IMG/VR virus record: IMGVR_UViG_3300043775_000475
Location: 1 to 30,874 of that record
Source of the DNA: a virus
Strand: one strand, 5' to 3'
Length of the DNA: 30,874 nt
Shown: piece by piece, positions 6,419 to 12,214 of the stretch
Position numbering within the stretch: the first letter of the stretch is position 1
Layout of the letters: every line of letters starts with the position of its first letter
The notes under the pieces: model-generated
The model's database searches: none
What the model was told of the DNA's origin: nothing
Seen by the model: the letters and a program-made list of their open reading frames with translations, nothing else
Program-made: the position numbers and the translations under genes

Positions 6419-6930
6419 GGCAATTGCCTTTCTGTTTCTGTTGTGGATGAGACTTTTAGTGCACGAACAATATCGTACATATCTCGCATGGCATTTGCTA
6501 ATGAGCCTCTTGCGTTACCTTGGTCGTATGTAACGTCTTTCTCACCCTTGAATCGGATGGATGAACCCATCTGACCTCTGTGGCAAAGAGTTGTAAGACG
6601 AACACGCTTACGCTCAGGATGTTTGCTAGGTGCAATTTCATCATCGTCACTGTTGTTGATTGGTGCAGCCCAACCAACAGTACTGACTGCGAAACCGCTG
6701 TAACCAGTATCAAACAACATAACTGCGTTGAATGTGTCGTCAAGCATTTCATAAACATCTGCGTCTTCTGCGATTTGCTTGATGACTGGAACTTCACCAC
6801 GAATGTAATCAACAGCAAATAATATCGCTGGTGATTGCTCGAATGAGTTTTCTAGTTTGTCTGCTATTGCTTGGTCAATCTCACGAAGAGTTTGGTCAAA
6901 CTTTTCTGAATATGTAATTGCATTTTTCAT
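6415..6930 (-). CDS. hypothetical protein
   Basis: Unrecognised 171-residue protein. The first half is acidic and helical. The middle has a hydrophobic stretch (N-A-V-M-L-F-D-T-G-Y-S-G-F-A-V-S) and an acidic loop. The C-terminal third contains R-K-R-V-R-L-T-T-L-C-H-R-G and a helical end. ATG start overlaps the WhiB stop as ATGA. No enzyme motif recognised. Confidence 0.7.
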   Translation of the reverse strand: MKNAITYSEKFDQTLREIDQAIADKLENSFEQSPAILFAVDYIRGEVPVIKQIAEDADVYEMLDDTFNAVMLFDTGYSGFAVSTVGWAAPINNSDDDEIAPSKHPERKRVRLTTLCHRGQMGSSIRFKGEKDVTYDQGNARGSLANAMRDMYDIVRALKVSSTTETERQLP

Positions 6931-7178
6931 TTTCTTCTATTCTTTCTGTAGTCGGCTTTGCCGTTGGTTAGTGTGATACCGCCCCAAATGCCCCATGAGT
7001 TTGTTGCTTTGCCATAAGCAAGGCATTCATCTTTCATGACGCATTCAGAACAGATTGCTTTTGCTTGCTTCCATTCTTTCATTTTTTGTTTAGTTGGTGG
7101 CCATTCTGGAAACCACCAAATGGTTGGTTGGTCTTTGCAATTTGCTTTTGCAAAGTCTATTGCTATCGGCTCAAACAT
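6927..7178 (-). CDS. whiB: WhiB-family transcription factor
   Basis: WhiB-like iron-sulphur regulator. The 83-residue protein has the four cluster-binding cysteines Cys14, Cys43, Cys46 and Cys52 in the C-Xn-C-x2-C-x5-C pattern, and the G-I-W-G-G turn (63-67) that defines the family. A basic tail (R-K-N-R-R-K) is expected for DNA contact. WhiB proteins bind region 4 of the housekeeping sigma factor and change promoter choice, and phage copies can alter host transcription. The ATG at 7178 overlaps the upstream gene by eight bases; a TTG at 7202 would add eight residues but has no better ribosome site. Its presence is the best clue that the host is an actinobacterium. Confidence 0.9.
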   Translation of the reverse strand: MFEPIAIDFAKANCKDQPTIWWFPEWPPTKQKMKEWKQAKAICSECVMKDECLAYGKATNSWGIWGGITLTNGKADYRKNRRK

Positions 7179-7695
7179 CGGTGCTGAGTCGCAGTCTGGC
7201 AATCAATGTTTCTAGCACTCTCTCTGCCACATTGTTAGCCATGTTGATTGATAGTTGTTCAATCTTTTCATTGACTATTTCTTGCAGGTTCATTGATTCT
7301 ATAGACACACCGACTTGAGTGGTAATCATTGAACGGAAACGTGAGTTGTTGAGTATTGCACGTTGCAAGTTTTCATTTACGTTATCGTCATTGATTAGTT
7401 CACCAGCAATCTCTGAGTAATCCATGTCATCAAGAACGTTACGTTTGATGTCGTAGTAGTCAATTGACTCCATAACCCAGTCACGAATCTTGCGACTGAA
7501 ATCACGATTGTCAGTTACCTCTTCGGCAACCCGACTAGCAACATCTTCTGTTGTTGGTATGCGACCGGCAACTTGACGTTCAACTTGCTCAATGATTGTT
7601 GTCTCTAATGATTGGCTGAATAGTGAGGGCATTGATGCGCTGTCAAGCGATACATCAAATTCCATAACGGATGGGATAAGTTTGATTGTTGTCAT
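7171..7695 (-). CDS. hypothetical coiled-coil-like protein
   Basis: Unrecognised 174-residue, strongly acidic and helical protein, with many I/L/V-spaced segments (from about residue 28 to the end) that suggest an extended coiled coil or oligomeric structural role. ATG at 7695 with GGAGA seven bases upstream. It starts 27 bases after the amidotransferase stop and overlaps WhiB by eight bases. Function unknown. Confidence 0.7.
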   Translation of the reverse strand: MTTIKLIPSVMEFDVSLDSASMPSLFSQSLETTIIEQVERQVAGRIPTTEDVASRVAEEVTDNRDFSRKIRDWVMESIDYYDIKRNVLDDMDYSEIAGELINDDNVNENLQRAILNNSRFRSMITTQVGVSIESMNLQEIVNEKIEQLSINMANNVAERVLETLIARLRLSTDV

Positions 7696-7722
7696 TTTGT
7701 TTCTCCTGTTTCTGTTTGTGTA

Positions 7723-8694
7723 TTAGTAGTAACTTGGGTGTGTGTTTGTGCCAGACGGAATTTCGAATCCGTAGTTAGTGGTTGGCATTTCAGGTTCTTC
7801 CCATAATGCGTCCCAACAATTGCAAGTGTCATACTGGCAGAACAAGCACGCACTGCAAATACCGCAGTGTGTGCGAATCTCATCAGCCGGGACTATCTCT
7901 TGTGTCTCGCACAAATAACACGTGACTTTGTTGTGTGTTGTACTAAATGTGTCGGTGTACAACTCTGCAATCTCAAGGCACTCGCTAAATGTTGGCGAGT
8001 GACCAAGTAGTGAAGCCTCGTCGTCATAATCATTGACAACAGATGAGCCAGACCAACTTGATGAATACCTAGTTGATTCGTAACCGTAATCCCAACCAGA
8101 ACCATACATGCCTGAGTAACTGGCATAACGAATTGGTGCTTGTTTGTACGATGAGTTTGACCACCAGATATCTGAATCCCAATGACCATCTTTCTCATTG
8201 ACGATATACCAGTCATACTTTGCATCGTCATTGACAGTTAGGAATGCGAGTTTAGAACCCTTAGCCCAATCCGCCATCTGCTGAAAGTATTCGCTGTCAT
8301 CAAGAGAACTGATACCACCGATTGCAGGCATAATATCTTCTGCAAACACTCTGGTATCTGAACGCTTCTCGTTCTTCTCCATCTTGACTGGCAGTATGCC
8401 GTTGTGACCCATAACAGTTTGACTGTCTTGACCTAACAAGAATGGGTGACAGTTATCAACGGTGTTAGTGCCGTGAGTTGTCCAACGGAAATGGAAGATT
8501 GCTGGGCCTTGCATTGTCTTGCGTGCATCAACAAACTTGTTAGCAACTTCTTCAAAGTCCATACTGCGAACAATGTGAAGTTTCTTGCCTGTTGATATTG
8601 CGAAACCAAAGCCATCAGGATTTGATTGAGCAGCAATCTTGAACCTGTCCATGTCTGGTGAGACATAATCAGGAATAAGTGTAAGTAGACACAT
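7723..8694 (-). CDS. class II (Ntn) glutamine amidotransferase
   Basis: Predicted glutaminase domain of the class II type, which releases ammonia from glutamine using an N-terminal cysteine. The 323-residue protein begins Met-Cys, so Cys2 becomes the nucleophile after Met removal. Family motifs follow in order: N-P-D-G-F-G-F-A (25-32), F-R-W-T-T-H-G-T (69-76, substrate-binding Arg70), N-C-H-P-F (81-85) and G-H-N-G (96-99, oxyanion Asn98). No synthetase domain is fused. Residues about 190-235 are Ser/Tyr/Gly-rich and disordered, and the C-terminal third has eight or more cysteines in C-x2-C pairs, a probable zinc ribbon. The separate ligase for its ammonia is probably the amidoligase just upstream. 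Shine-Dalgarno AAAGGA. Confidence 0.85.
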   Translation of the reverse strand: MCLLTLIPDYVSPDMDRFKIAAQSNPDGFGFAISTGKKLHIVRSMDFEEVANKFVDARKTMQGPAIFHFRWTTHGTNTVDNCHPFLLGQDSQTVMGHNGILPVKMEKNEKRSDTRVFAEDIMPAIGGISSLDDSEYFQQMADWAKGSKLAFLTVNDDAKYDWYIVNEKDGHWDSDIWWSNSSYKQAPIRYASYSGMYGSGWDYGYESTRYSSSWSGSSVVNDYDDEASLLGHSPTFSECLEIAELYTDTFSTTHNKVTCYLCETQEIVPADEIRTHCGICSACLFCQYDTCNCWDALWEEPEMPTTNYGFEIPSGTNTHPSYY

Positions 8695-8708
8695 GTGGTG
8701 TCCTTTCT

Positions 8709-8728
8709 GTGGGGGCTTGCGCCCCCAC
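8709..8728 (-). promoter_or_regulatory. leader hairpin next to the amidotransferase ribosome site
   Basis: GTGGGGGC-TTGC-GCCCCCAC, a perfect eight-base GC-rich inverted repeat. In the minus-strand mRNA it ends about three bases before the AAAGGA ribosome site of the gene starting at 8694. No T-run follows, so a leader role (mRNA protection or translation control) is likelier than termination. Confidence 0.65.
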
Positions 8729-8753
8729 GGTTGTGTGTGTATTTGTTTGTATG

Positions 8754-8772
8754 TAGTAAGACGGTCTTACTA
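8754..8772 (-). repeat. 17-bp palindrome, copy 1 of 6
   Basis: TAGTAAGACGGTCTTACTA. It overlaps the amidoligase stop codon and lies 60 bases before the amidotransferase start. This copy matches the 17-bp core exactly. The other copies are at 9916, 11339, 11685, 12171 and 12223. Confidence 0.8.
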
Positions 8773-9792
8773 AATTACTTTCTCTGCAATACGATGACGA
8801 AGAATCTCAAAGCGTGGTGAGTTGATTGCAGTCAGCCACGAACTAAATGCAGGGAACAACAAGCCACCTTGCACAGCCTGTCGTGTCTCAACATCTTTCG
8901 TGTACTCAAACGATGCTTGAGCAAACTGCAAAGCAGCCTGAACAGTCACAGGATTGAGTGATGGACGGAAAAAACGCAACTCGATAGTTGCTGAGTTCTG
9001 CAAATTGACAGCAAGGTAACGGCGATTGTTATGCACGTAACCTTTAGCCATTGACAGAAGCGTTGTTCCCTTGACCATATCAGGACTATCCCAATCGCTG
9101 TAACTGTTGAGGAACTGGTTCATGTCAAATGCAGCGAACTGTCGTGACTCACGACCAGCGAACTTGACAAGTGGCTCACGATTCTTGAAGATGAAGTAGA
9201 TGAACTTCATCAAGTGTGCTTCGTTGATGAACGAGTTGCGTGACAGATGCAAATGCAAACCGCACGAACTTGCTTTCCACGAATGGAAACCCATTGTCTT
9301 GAGACCAGACAATGCTTCCCACTTGAAGTCATTCATATAGAACTCCAATGTGCCCGGCTGAGTAACAATCTCGAATCCGTAACCAAGTGACGCATCAGTC
9401 TTGAGATGAAGAACATCTACATCACCGATACGAGAAGTGTTGATTACATGACGAGCACCAGCGTGCAAATCACCATTGACACACTCTGTCTCAATCTCTG
9501 CACCAATGTACAACTCTGGTGTCAGAGTATTGGTCTTAGATGTTGAGTAAGTATCAACGAGACGATACGCACTACCGAAGTCGTTACCCTTGTGACAGAA
9601 CACGAGACGGAACTTGTCGGAGTAACCGTGAATCAATCTGCCCTCTTCTGGCTCGTAATCATCGAGACATGAATTGGAACAGAAGTGATGACCATCATCA
9701 CTCTCGTACGAATCACTTTCGTGAATTGTGTCCTCGCAAACGAAACAGTTGTAGTATCCGTCTTCGTCTGCTTCTTGACGTTGTCTTGGCAT
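8770..9792 (-). CDS. Amidoligase_2-family ligase with N-terminal zinc-binding segment
   Basis: Predicted ATP-dependent carboxylate-amine/ammonia ligase of the glutamine-synthetase-like fold (Amidoligase_2). The 340-residue protein has Y-I-G-A-E-I-E-T-E (Glu99, Glu101) for metal and ATP, K-T-D-A-S-L-G-Y-G-F-E-I-V (Asp133, Glu141), G-L-H-L-H-L-S (His180, His182) and A-T-I-E-L-R-F-F-R (Glu271, Arg273). These are the motifs and order expected for the family. An N-terminal segment with Cys16, Cys19, Cys38 and Cys42 looks like a zinc ribbon. The ATG at 9792 has AGAGG five bases upstream; an in-frame start at 9849 would sit in the leader palindromes. Next to a class II glutaminase it may amidate an unknown acid, peptide or protein. 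Confidence 0.8.
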   Translation of the reverse strand: MPRQRQEADEDGYYNCFVCEDTIHESDSYESDDGHHFCSNSCLDDYEPEEGRLIHGYSDKFRLVFCHKGNDFGSAYRLVDTYSTSKTNTLTPELYIGAEIETECVNGDLHAGARHVINTSRIGDVDVLHLKTDASLGYGFEIVTQPGTLEFYMNDFKWEALSGLKTMGFHSWKASSCGLHLHLSRNSFINEAHLMKFIYFIFKNREPLVKFAGRESRQFAAFDMNQFLNSYSDWDSPDMVKGTTLLSMAKGYVHNNRRYLAVNLQNSATIELRFFRPSLNPVTVQAALQFAQASFEYTKDVETRQAVQGGLLFPAFSSWLTAINSPRFEILRHRIAEKVI

Positions 9793-9820
9793 AAATACCT
9801 CTATCTTTCTTTGTATGTGT

Positions 9821-9840
9821 ACTAGCACGGTTGTGCTAGT
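9821..9840 (-). repeat. leader palindrome carrying the ACTAGCACAA box, copy 2
   Basis: ACTAGCAC-GGTT-GTGCTAGT, an eight-base perfect inverted repeat. Its upstream arm on the minus strand begins the ACTAGCACAA box (9840-9831). It is followed by AGAGG and the amidoligase start 38 bases after the box. Confidence 0.65.
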
Positions 9841-9842
9841 TC

Positions 9843-9861
9843 TGTTCATTGCCGATGAACA
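9843..9861 (-). repeat. leader palindrome overlapping a predicted -10 box
   Basis: TGTTCAT-TGCCG-ATGAACA, seven-base perfect arms. It covers most of the TATGTT -10 box of the promoter proposed at 9858-9887, so a protein bound here could block transcription of the amidoligase gene. Confidence 0.55.
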
Positions 9862-9887
9862 TAGTTGATGACACTTACCAAAGTCAA
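9858..9887 (-). promoter_or_regulatory. candidate promoter of the amidoligase gene
   Basis: Minus-strand TTGACT (9887-9882), 18-base spacer, TATGTT (9863-9858). The -35 is good; the -10 fits the loose actinobacterial TANNNT. It lies 66 bases before the amidoligase start and is embedded among inverted repeats. Confidence 0.4.
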
Positions 9888-9908
9888 ATTGATAAGTGCC
9901 ATCTCAAC
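9864..9908 (-). repeat. long imperfect hairpin in the amidoligase leader
   Basis: Inverted arms of about 18 bases around a seven-base loop. The outer arm GTTG/CAAC, a two-base bulge, AUG/CAU, then CACUUA/UAAGUG and CAA/UUG are paired. The two non-Watson-Crick positions are G-U pairs when read as minus-strand RNA. It spans the spacer and -35 of the promoter at 9858-9887. Confidence 0.5.
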
Positions 9909-9914
9909 GCTCAC

Positions 9915-9933
9915 CAGTAAGATGGTCTTACTG
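9915..9933 (-). repeat. 17-bp palindrome, copy 2 of 6
   Basis: CAGTAAGATGGTCTTACTG, eight-base arms around a three-base centre. It differs from the other copies at the centre base (T for C). A TTGACA (minus strand, ending inside the palindrome) overlaps its upstream edge. Confidence 0.75.
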
Positions 9934-9959
9934 TCAAATACCCAATATCTATTGGGGAT

Positions 9960-10124
9960 TTACGCTGTTTGCTCTGCGTGGATATCGCCAGACTTCTGCA
10001 ACATGAATTGAAGCATCTCTGTCAGTCTGTCATTTTCTTCACGCAACAATTCAATTTCAATTTTGGCGTTCTTGAGTGTCGCCTCAATAATCTTGAACTG
10101 CTTGTTTATGTATGGGTCAGTCAT
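9960..10124 (-). CDS. small coiled-coil protein
   Basis: A 54-residue protein, too short for many gene finders. The ATG at 10124 overlaps the upstream stop as ATGA, and TTGGAGAA sits nine bases before it. Residues 10-43 form a leucine-zipper-like helix (I-I-E-A-T-L-K-N-A-K-I-E-I-E-L-L-R, then R-L-T-E-M-L-Q-F-M-L). It may dimerise or pair with a partner. No further function is visible. Confidence 0.7.
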   Translation of the reverse strand: MTDPYINKQFKIIEATLKNAKIEIELLREENDRLTEMLQFMLQKSGDIHAEQTA

Positions 10125-10342
10125 TGCTTTTCTCCAATTTCGTACACTTCTGTTTTTTCATTGCAATCATCTGGCTGAACAACACCAGTGATTTGGTACA
10201 AACTTCCAAACTTGCTTCTTAGGTAGTGGTCGTACTTTTCATCAGTCAAGAGATTGCCCTGAAGCATCATCTTGGTTATGAATAACCAACTGTCTCCCCA
10301 ATTTTTTCCATTTCGGTAATGCTGTTTGATTTTGCTTTTCAC
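10121..10342 (-). CDS. hypothetical small protein
   Basis: Unrecognised 73-residue protein with a basic, aromatic N-terminal half (W-G-D-S-W-L-F-I-T-K-M-M) and a short beta-rich tail. GTG start overlapping the upstream stop as GTGA, with GAGGAA in front. Linked by overlaps on both sides. Confidence 0.65.
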   Translation of the reverse strand: MKSKIKQHYRNGKNWGDSWLFITKMMLQGNLLTDEKYDHYLRSKFGSLYQITGVVQPDDCNEKTEVYEIGEKQ

Positions 10343-10500
10343 TTTTGTTCCTCTGTTTCTTTGTTGAGTTTTACAATAATTTCTTCAGCATAAATACGCT
10401 GTCTCTGTGATTCGTTGTACGCATTGACCATTCCCCAAGCGAACTCAACGAGTTCGTCTTTCCTCATTGCATACAACGATGACTTTGTACTGCTATTCAT
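10339..10500 (-). CDS. hypothetical small protein
   Basis: Unrecognised 53-residue helical protein (L-V-E-F-A-W-G-M-V-N-A-Y-N-E-S-Q-R, then an acidic-basic C-terminal helix). The ATG at 10500 overlaps the phosphatase stop as TAATG; an in-frame start at 10530 would sit inside that gene. Function unknown. Confidence 0.6.
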   Translation of the reverse strand: MNSSTKSSLYAMRKDELVEFAWGMVNAYNESQRQRIYAEEIIVKLNKETEEQK

Positions 10501-10901
10501 TAGAAATCCCCATCTGCTACTTGCAAGCAAGTTAGCCCTAGTTCACGCCACATACTGACAACTTTATTTCTGTCATCAAATACACAAAGAACATCTCTGT
10601 GAGCAATGTGCACCTGATAAATTTCTTTTTTGACAATCTCATCTGGTCTGTCATCATCAGAATCTCGCATGTACAATTCTTTCAAATCGAAGCCCTGCTG
10701 TTTTAGCCACATGACCGTTTGAGGCATACAAACATCTTTGCGACCAGACACAAAAATCAAATCATTCCAATCTTCCAATTGCATTAGCAATTTGATGATT
10801 GGTTTGTTTGGTTTGTCATTGATTACATTGAACCAATCGTAGGGATTGCGTTCCCCACGAAGAGCAATCGTTCCGTCAATATCAACAATGATGCAACTCA
10901 T
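10500..10901 (-). CDS. HAD-superfamily phosphatase (polynucleotide 3'-phosphatase-like)
   Basis: A 133-residue HAD-fold hydrolase. Motif I is V-D-I-D-G-T (Asp7 nucleophile, Asp9), motif II F-V-S-G-R (Ser52), motif III lysine is in V-K-K-E-I-Y (91-92), and motif IV F-D-D-R (Asp109, Asp110) is followed by N-K-V-V-S-M-W-R. The spacing and the S-G-R and D-D-R contexts resemble the 3'-phosphatase domain of T4 polynucleotide kinase (PseT), but without a kinase domain. It could trim 3'-phosphates from cut RNA or DNA, or act on nucleotides. The ATG at 10901 overlaps the upstream stop as ATGA and has GGAG seven to eight bases before it. Confidence 0.82.
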   Translation of the reverse strand: MSCIIVDIDGTIALRGERNPYDWFNVINDKPNKPIIKLLMQLEDWNDLIFVSGRKDVCMPQTVMWLKQQGFDLKELYMRDSDDDRPDEIVKKEIYQVHIAHRDVLCVFDDRNKVVSMWRELGLTCLQVADGDF

Positions 10902-11053
10902 TCCCACTCTCCATTCGCTGGATGATTACGCATAACCCACTGGCGATACATATACGAATCTTTCTCTGCTTGCTCGTAACCCCACTCGTATGCGAAACCC
11001 CACACGAGTAGAACGATAATCATTGCCATCGTAAACAATCCGAACCAGTTCAT
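10898..11053 (-). CDS. 51-residue single-pass membrane protein
   Basis: A small gene filling the apparent gap between two longer ones. Residues 2-22 form one hydrophobic helix (L-F-T-M-A-M-I-I-V-L-L-V-W-G-F); the rest is polar and aromatic (Y-E-W-G-Y-E-Q, later Y-M-Y-R-Q-W). Start overlaps the upstream stop as ATGA, and its own stop overlaps the phosphatase ATG as ATGA. No signal-peptidase site is evident, so it is probably an inner-membrane protein with a cytoplasmic or periplasmic tail. Role unknown. Confidence 0.7.
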   Translation of the reverse strand: MNWFGLFTMAMIIVLLVWGFAYEWGYEQAEKDSYMYRQWVMRNHPANGEWE

Positions 11054-11286
11054 ACAGCCACCATCTTTACAATGTCGTCTTCTGCAAAGATTGTGATGAA
11101 GTTCTTGTCGTTTACATCACGAGCAATCAAATAACCAATAGTCCTGTCTACATCAGCAAGAAGTGAATCCATCTGCCGACGCTCAAAGTTGGTCATTGCT
11201 TCCCACTCTTCCTTGGTCTCAATTGTGTCAAGCAGGATAACTTCTTCTTCGTCAGCCCACTTCCACGTAACTAGTTTTAGTGTCAT
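11050..11286 (-). CDS. hypothetical small acidic protein
   Basis: Unrecognised 78-residue acidic protein with two beta-like ends and a helical middle (E-W-E-A-M-T-N-F-E-R-R-Q-M-D-S-L-L). ATG at 11286 preceded by AGAGAAAG. It is the first gene after a leader holding two palindromes (11308-11324 and 11330-11364), and the gene series down to 9960 is coupled to it by overlaps. Confidence 0.7.
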   Translation of the reverse strand: MTLKLVTWKWADEEEVILLDTIETKEEWEAMTNFERRQMDSLLADVDRTIGYLIARDVNDKNFITIFAEDDIVKMVAV

Positions 11287-11307
11287 TGCTTTCTCTTTTC
11301 TGTATCT

Positions 11308-11324
11308 CGTAGTTCCGAACTACG
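11308..11324 (-). repeat. second-type 17-bp palindrome
   Basis: CGTAGTTCCGAACTACG, eight-base perfect arms around one base. It has the same 8-1-8 architecture as the six-copy palindrome but a different sequence. It lies 22 bases before the gene starting at 11286. Confidence 0.6.
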
Positions 11325-11329
11325 GAATT

Positions 11330-11364
11330 GAGTTCACCAATAAGATGGTCTTACTGATGAACTC
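11330..11364 (-). repeat. palindrome copy 3 of 6 within a 16-bp RNA hairpin
   Basis: The 17-bp core (11339-11355) is extended to a 35-base inverted repeat. In minus-strand RNA the arms GAGUUCAUCAGUAAGA and UCUUAUUGGUGAACUC pair along all 16 positions, two of them as G-U wobbles, around a CCA loop. On the plus strand these two positions are A-C mismatches, so the fold favours the minus-strand transcript. Confidence 0.75.
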
Positions 11365-11384
11365 TCACCGCATTTCAGTTCTGG

Positions 11385-11573
11385 CTAAGCAGAAACTGCC
11401 ATTGGATTGAACGCACCATCAACGTGTCGTGATGCGTAGACGATTGGCTCTGTGATAGCAGAGACAATTGGCTCGGCAAACCCGAACACCATTTCGAGCA
11501 TTGACTGAAACATCTCATCACTATCAGAGAGTTGGTCAATGCGGTTGATAATTGCTGATTTACTGTTTGACAT
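11385..11573 (-). CDS. hypothetical small protein
   Basis: Unrecognised 62-residue protein. A polar helical start is followed by a hydrophobic middle (F-G-F-A-E-P-I-V-S-A-I-T-E-P-I-V) that is too broken by charges and prolines for a clear membrane span. ATG preceded by AAAGGA. It is monocistronic in layout, with palindrome-rich leaders on both sides. Confidence 0.65.
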   Translation of the reverse strand: MSNSKSAIINRIDQLSDSDEMFQSMLEMVFGFAEPIVSAITEPIVYASRHVDGAFNPMAVSA

Positions 11574-11630
11574 AATTTATTCCTTTGTTTGTGTTTGTAT
11601 ATGTTTTCCATCAGCCATAGCCGTGGAGTT

Positions 11631-11664
11631 GAGAACACCAAGCAGGGGAATACTTGATGTTCTC
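11631..11664 (-). repeat. 12-bp leader hairpin related to the palindrome family
   Basis: In minus-strand RNA, GAGAACAUCAAG pairs with CUUGGUGUUCUC (12 positions, one U-G wobble) around a ten-base loop. It shares the CAUCA...UGGUG part and the wobble position of the hairpins at 11330 and 12215 but has a different outer arm and loop. Confidence 0.65.
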
Positions 11665-11682
11665 TCACCACTTCCGTGGATA

Positions 11683-11703
11683 TCAGTAAGACGGTCTTAC
11701 TGA
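11683..11703 (-). repeat. 17-bp palindrome, copy 4 of 6
   Basis: TCAGTAAGACGGTCTTACTGA, nine-base perfect arms around CGG. It lies two bases downstream of the stop of the gene at 11705-12142 and about 110 bases before the next start at 11573. Confidence 0.8.
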
Positions 11704-11704
11704 A

Positions 11705-12142
11705 TTACTTGCCTGTCTTCTTGCCAGCCTTCTTGAGAATTGCATTTGCTAAACGCACAGCATCTTTCTCGCCCAGACGGTTGATTGTGTTGTCTGCACT
11801 TGCATTTGGGTCAAACTCACTTGCTTCTGTTTCAGTGGTTTGCTTGATGGTTTCTTTCATTGCTTGCGCAACAGTCTTGTGCCTCTTGTAGAAACTAATC
11901 GCTTCGGAGTAGAACATCTTGAGTGCGTCCAATGACTTGCCGAGTTTCTTGTGGTTCGCCTTAGCGAAATCCGAAACGGTCATTGCTTCTGCATCAAGCG
12001 AACGGTTAGTTACCCACTCACGGTTCTTCTTGGTGTAGAACTCCTTGACCAATGCTTCGCCCAACAACCAACGAGCCTTGCGTGCTTCGGCGTTGTTCTT
12101 GTATGACGCTTTGGTCAATTTGATGATGTTTGCTTGTGTCAT
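11705..12142 (-). CDS. hypothetical basic helical protein
   Basis: Unrecognised 145-residue protein with a basic helical N-terminal half (K-N-N-A-E-A-R-K-A-R-W-L-L-G-E-A-L) and a Lys-rich C-terminus (L-K-K-A-G-K-K-T-G-K). The composition suggests nucleic-acid binding, but no known domain was recognised. ATG with AGAGAT-type purine stretch upstream; the leader carries the ACTAGCACAA box and three palindromes. Confidence 0.7.
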   Translation of the reverse strand: MTQANIIKLTKASYKNNAEARKARWLLGEALVKEFYTKKNREWVTNRSLDAEAMTVSDFAKANHKKLGKSLDALKMFYSEAISFYKRHKTVAQAMKETIKQTTETEASEFDPNASADNTINRLGEKDAVRLANAILKKAGKKTGK

Positions 12143-12159
12143 TTCTATCTCTATTTCTC

Positions 12160-12169
12160 TTGTGCTAGT
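12160..12169 (-). promoter_or_regulatory. ACTAGCACAA leader box, copy 3
   Basis: Minus-strand decamer 17 bases before the start at 12142. It directly abuts palindrome copy 5, with one base between the 17-bp core and the box. Confidence 0.55.
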
Positions 12170-12189
12170 TAGTAAGACGGTCTTACTAA
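12169..12189 (-). repeat. 17-bp palindrome, copy 5 of 6
   Basis: TTAGTAAGACGGTCTTACTAA, nine-base perfect arms around CGG. A minus-strand TTGACT at 12211-12206 stands 17 bases before TAGTAA (12188-12183), so the palindrome may overlap a weak -10 box. Confidence 0.8.
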
Positions 12190-12192
12190 GTA

Positions 12193-12209
12193 GTGACTAC
12201 TCGGTAGTC
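12193..12209 (-). repeat. palindrome TGACTAC-TCG-GTAGTCA
   Basis: Seven-base perfect arms around three bases, between palindrome copies 5 and 6. It overlaps the TTGACT sequence at 12206-12211 on the minus strand. Confidence 0.55.
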
Positions 12210-12214
12210 AATGA

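Noticed and set aside
7723-8694. Complete asparagine synthetase or GlmS-type enzyme
   Set aside because: Only the glutaminase motifs are present; there is no synthetase or sugar-isomerase domain, and the C-terminal third is a cysteine-rich segment.
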